From the NCBI GenBank assembly GCA_003266065.1, contig MUZY01000158.1, positions 15,014-22,053 on the forward strand: a stretch of 7,040 nucleotides of DNA, read 5' to 3'. Origin of the DNA: Methanosphaera sp. rholeuAM130. GTDB lineage: Archaea > Methanobacteriota > Methanobacteria > Methanobacteriales > Methanobacteriaceae. The notes beneath the pieces were generated by a model. It was not told where the DNA came from and searched no databases. It worked only from the letters and a program-made list of their open reading frames with translations. This document shows, in pieces, positions 6,100 to 7,040 of the stretch. The position numbers and the translations under genes were made by a program. Each line of letters begins with the position of its first letter. Position 1 is the stretch's first letter.

Positions 6100-7014
6100 A
6101 TGAGTTTTAATTTAAGAAACATTATTTCCATTAGGGATTTTGAAAAGAGTGACGTTGATTACATATTGAATTTGGCGGAGGATATGGAGCCTATTGCCAA
6201 TAGTCAAAAAGTGTCACATTCAAAGGAGGGTAAACTTTTAGGCGTCATGTTTTATGAACCGTCAACTCGTACGAGGTTATCGTTTGAAACGGCAATGAAA
6301 AGATTGGGTGGTGACGTGGTTGGTTTCAATCAAAAACAGGGAACCAGCGTTCAAAAGGGTGAAGTATTGTATGATACTGCACAAATTTTATCACAATACT
6401 CCGATGCACTTGTATTAAGACATGACATGGAAGGAGCTGCACGTTTTGTAGCAGATAACGTTGACGTTCCCGTAATAAATGCGGGTGACGGTGCAGGTCA
6501 GCATCCTAGTCAGACATTACTGGATCTGTTCACTCTCAAAAAATCATTGGGTAAACTGAATAATATCAAGATTGCCGTTGTAGGTGATTTGAAGTACGGC
6601 AGGACGGTTCACAGTTTGGTATATGCCCTTGCGATGTATAATGTGGAAATAATATTCATATCTCCTGATGAGCTTAGAATGCCTGAGGAAATATTGGATG
6701 ACTTGAATAAATTAAAATGCAGATATACAATCGAATCATCATTGATTGATAACATCGACAACGTTGACGTTATATACATGACCAGAATTCAAAAGGAAAG
6801 ATTCCCTGATCCGAAAGAATACATGAAAGTCAAAGGTCAATATACAATTAATAAGAAGAATTTAGAAAGCTCTGATACGATTATCATGCATCCTCTTCCA
6901 AGGGTTGATGAAATAGACTTTAACGTAGACAAATTGGATAATGCAATGTACTTCAAACAGGCATTCAACGGTGTACCTGTTAGAATGGCATTGCTTGATT
7001 CGATAATAGAATAA
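6100..7014 (+). CDS. pyrB: Aspartate carbamoyltransferase, catalytic chain
   Basis: This enzyme condenses carbamoyl phosphate with aspartate to N-carbamoylaspartate, the committed step of pyrimidine synthesis in the cytoplasm. From ATG 6100 it has 304 residues, normal for the catalytic chain. The carbamoyl-phosphate domain shows FYEPSTRTRLSFE (51-63), where STRTR binds the phosphate, then TSVQKGE (82-88) with the 80s-loop lysine, and QHPSQTLLDLFT (134-145). The aspartate domain shows VGDLKYGRTVHS (161-172), TRIQKERF (228-235) and HPLPRVDEI (264-272). The last two, with the VGDLKYGR sequence, separate it from ornithine carbamoyltransferase. All key residues seem present. Archaeal enzymes usually form a dodecamer with the regulatory chain PyrI, which is absent here. 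T-runs directly downstream suggest pyrI is not the next gene in the same transcript. Start choice follows the ribosome binding site at 6086-6092; an upstream TTG would add seven residues unlike the family's N-terminus. Confidence 0.96.
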   Translation: MSFNLRNIISIRDFEKSDVDYILNLAEDMEPIANSQKVSHSKEGKLLGVMFYEPSTRTRLSFETAMKRLGGDVVGFNQKQGTSVQKGEVLYDTAQILSQYSDALVLRHDMEGAARFVADNVDVPVINAGDGAGQHPSQTLLDLFTLKKSLGKLNNIKIAVVGDLKYGRTVHSLVYALAMYNVEIIFISPDELRMPEEILDDLNKLKCRYTIESSLIDNIDNVDVIYMTRIQKERFPDPKEYMKVKGQYTINKKNLESSDTIIMHPLPRVDEIDFNVDKLDNAMYFKQAFNGVPVRMALLDSIIE

Positions 7015-7019
7015 GTAGA

Positions 7020-7040
7020 TTTTTTTATATACTTTTTTTT
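7020..7040 (+). terminator. Oligo-T terminator after pyrB
   Basis: Seven T (7020-7026) and eight T (7033-7040, reaching the window edge) begin 6 bases after the pyrB stop. No hairpin is visible. Archaeal RNA polymerase stops on such runs, so this probably ends the hef-trmI-pyrB transcript. The second run may continue past the edge. Confidence 0.65.

Noticed and set aside
6457..6771. Twelve-base repeat AACGTTGACGTT at 6457-6468 and 6760-6771
   Set aside because: Both copies encode Asn-Val-Asp-Val in the same frame of pyrB; only two copies, so codon coincidence is the simplest reading.

Overview
The window is archaeal and most likely comes from a methanogen of the order Methanobacteriales. The pointers are a Hef-type helicase-nuclease, an archaeal RecJ-like (GAN-type) DHH protein, an AcnX-type mevalonate-pathway dehydratase, an archaeal TrmI, Shine-Dalgarno sites fitting the archaeal 16S tail, AT-only spacers and oligo-T transcript ends. 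Methanosphaera, Methanobrevibacter and Methanobacterium cannot be separated by eye. All convincing genes are on the + strand and packing is dense.

Layout: (1) 1-1329, the 3' part of a RecJ-like nuclease gene whose reading frame is open to the left edge, so its true start is outside the window. (2) 1345-2544, the large (AcnX) subunit of phosphomevalonate dehydratase, 15 bases behind recJ and probably cotranscribed. (3) 2545-2623, an AT-rich promoter-like gap. (4) 2624-2872, a very small two-helix membrane protein of the DUF5654 type with the best ribosome binding site in the window and its own stem-loop plus T-run. (5) 2873-3059, an AT-rich gap expected to hold the promoter of the next unit. 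(6) 3060-7014, a likely three-gene operon: hef (fork repair helicase-nuclease), trmI (tRNA m1A methyltransferase) and pyrB (aspartate carbamoyltransferase), with gaps of 44 and 17 bases. (7) 7015-7040, two T-runs that probably end that transcript.

Functionally this is mostly core housekeeping: replication and repair (RecJ/GAN and Hef, which are reported to bind each other in Thermococcus), lipid precursor synthesis (AcnX), tRNA modification (TrmI) and pyrimidine synthesis (PyrB). No RNA gene, CRISPR array, mobile element or long repeat was seen. I found no clear new multi-gene system. The least understood item is the small DUF5654-type membrane protein, which looks separately and strongly expressed. 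Other points worth checking are a PCNA-binding-like motif in the short Hef linker, a changed Walker A motif in Hef, and three start-codon or partial-gene corrections.
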